Source of the DNA: Candidatus Altimarinota bacterium
Lineage (GTDB): Bacteria > Patescibacteriota > Gracilibacteria > Absconditabacterales > Absconditicoccaceae
Assembly: GCA_015489035.1 (NCBI GenBank)
Contig: WFMP01000195.1
Span: 1 to 6,918 of the forward strand
Reading direction: 5' to 3'
Length of the DNA stretch: 6,918 nt
The notes below the pieces were generated by a model. It had not been told where the DNA came from. It saw only the letters and a program-made list of their open reading frames with translations, and did no database searches. Positions 6,475-6,918 of the stretch are shown piece after piece (position 1 is the stretch's first letter; the number at the start of each line of letters is the position of its first letter). Made by a program: the position numbers and the translations under genes.

Positions 6475-6918
6475 TTATACATTTTTCTTCCCAAGGTCTT
6501 ATACACTTATTTTTGATAGCACACCAAGAATATCAGGCACTTCATATACATCAATGTTTATATTTATCTCATCATAAAATTATATAATTTTTATTTTTAC
6601 ATTTTCATTTATAAGAAATTTTATATCAACTTTTTTTAGCCATACAATTATTTGAAAATGTTTTATAAATTCAATTATCTGGGCAGGGAGCTTTGATACA
6701 TCTAATAGTATTTTGTTTTATAATAGCACAAACTGGTGCATATTCCATAGTACAAAATGATGGTTTTTTGAATTGTTTGTGGTATTCTTTTTCATATTCG
6801 AGAAATTTTTGACTTAATTTGTATTTTAAATATTTTAAAACATTTATAAGTAATTTATTATGAGATTTTGCAACTATTTCATCTATTTTTTGATTTATAT
6901 TTGTAAGTTTTTTAATTC
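6467..6918 (-). CDS. Cysteine-rich protein with Kazal-like protease-inhibitor module, 3' part (partial at right edge)
   Basis: 149 residues are visible; the N-terminus lies beyond the window. Residues 1-51 are Lys/Leu-rich and probably helical (KIDEIVAKSHNKLL, LKYLKYKLSQKFLEYEKEY). A Kazal-like domain follows (55-106): CTMEYAPVCA at the front, an insert with IRCIKAPCPDN, then KTFSNNCMAKKSGY and the closing GKC, with six Cys (55, 63, 73, 78, 91, 106). Kazal domains block serine proteases outside the cell. A second module (115-146), GGDKYKHGCIGSAGYSWC then NKCIRPWEEKC, adds four Cys (123, 132, 138, 146). I have seen this pattern at the C-terminus of small secreted bacterial proteins but cannot give it a function. 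Ten Cys, an even number, fits disulfides in an exported protein. The missing N-terminus should hold a signal peptide. All eight Gly codons are TGA. TAA is at 6467-6469. Confidence 0.8.

Noticed and set aside
1..6918. CRISPR array, insertion sequence, tRNA or rRNA gene
   Set aside because: I saw no regularly spaced repeats, transposase motifs, terminal inverted repeats or tRNA-like cloverleaf with TTCGA/GGTTC arms.

Overview
The window comes from an AT-rich bacterium that reads UGA as glycine (genetic code 25). This points to the candidate phyla radiation (CPR/Patescibacteria), specifically Absconditabacteria (SR1) or Gracilibacteria (BD1-5). Under the standard code every long gene here is broken by TGA. 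Read with TGA as Gly, the same stretches give intact, well conserved proteins, and the TGA codons fall on invariant glycines, such as the Walker A glycine before Lys37 of the helicase, the DTKGPE and ARGDLG motifs of pyruvate kinase, and the RLFGN motif of ATP synthase subunit a. TGG is still used for Trp and all ends are TAA or TAG, so this is not the mycoplasma code (UGA = Trp). I cannot tell the two phyla apart from this window.

Layout, left to right. (1) 2-250 (+): 3' end of an unrecognised gene followed by an intrinsic terminator. (2) 276-2645 (-): a complete UvrD/PcrA-type DNA helicase of 789 aa with an unusual acidic insertion of about 88 residues. (3) 2646-2787: a divergent promoter region. 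(4) 2788-4203 (+): pyruvate kinase, 471 aa. (5) 4204-4274: two terminators back to back, serving pyk and the convergent ATP synthase operon. (6) 6250 down to 4275 (-): an operon with ATP synthase genes a, c, b and a probable short delta (atpB-atpE-atpF-atpH), closed by a terminator, so the remaining F1 genes (alpha, gamma, beta, epsilon) are not next to it. (7) 6251-6345: a candidate promoter for this operon. (8) 6346-6918 (-): the 3' part of a cysteine-rich, probably secreted protein with a Kazal-like protease-inhibitor module and a second 4-Cys module, a short out-of-frame coding remnant, and a terminator.

The energy genes fit together: pyruvate kinase makes ATP by substrate-level phosphorylation, and the F0 sector moves ions through the membrane for the F-type ATP synthase. 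The Kazal-like protein is the most host-interaction-like gene. None of the genes with a recognisable ATG start has a clear Shine-Dalgarno sequence, and the three promoter candidates all have a TTGAAA -35 box and a 16-bp spacer.
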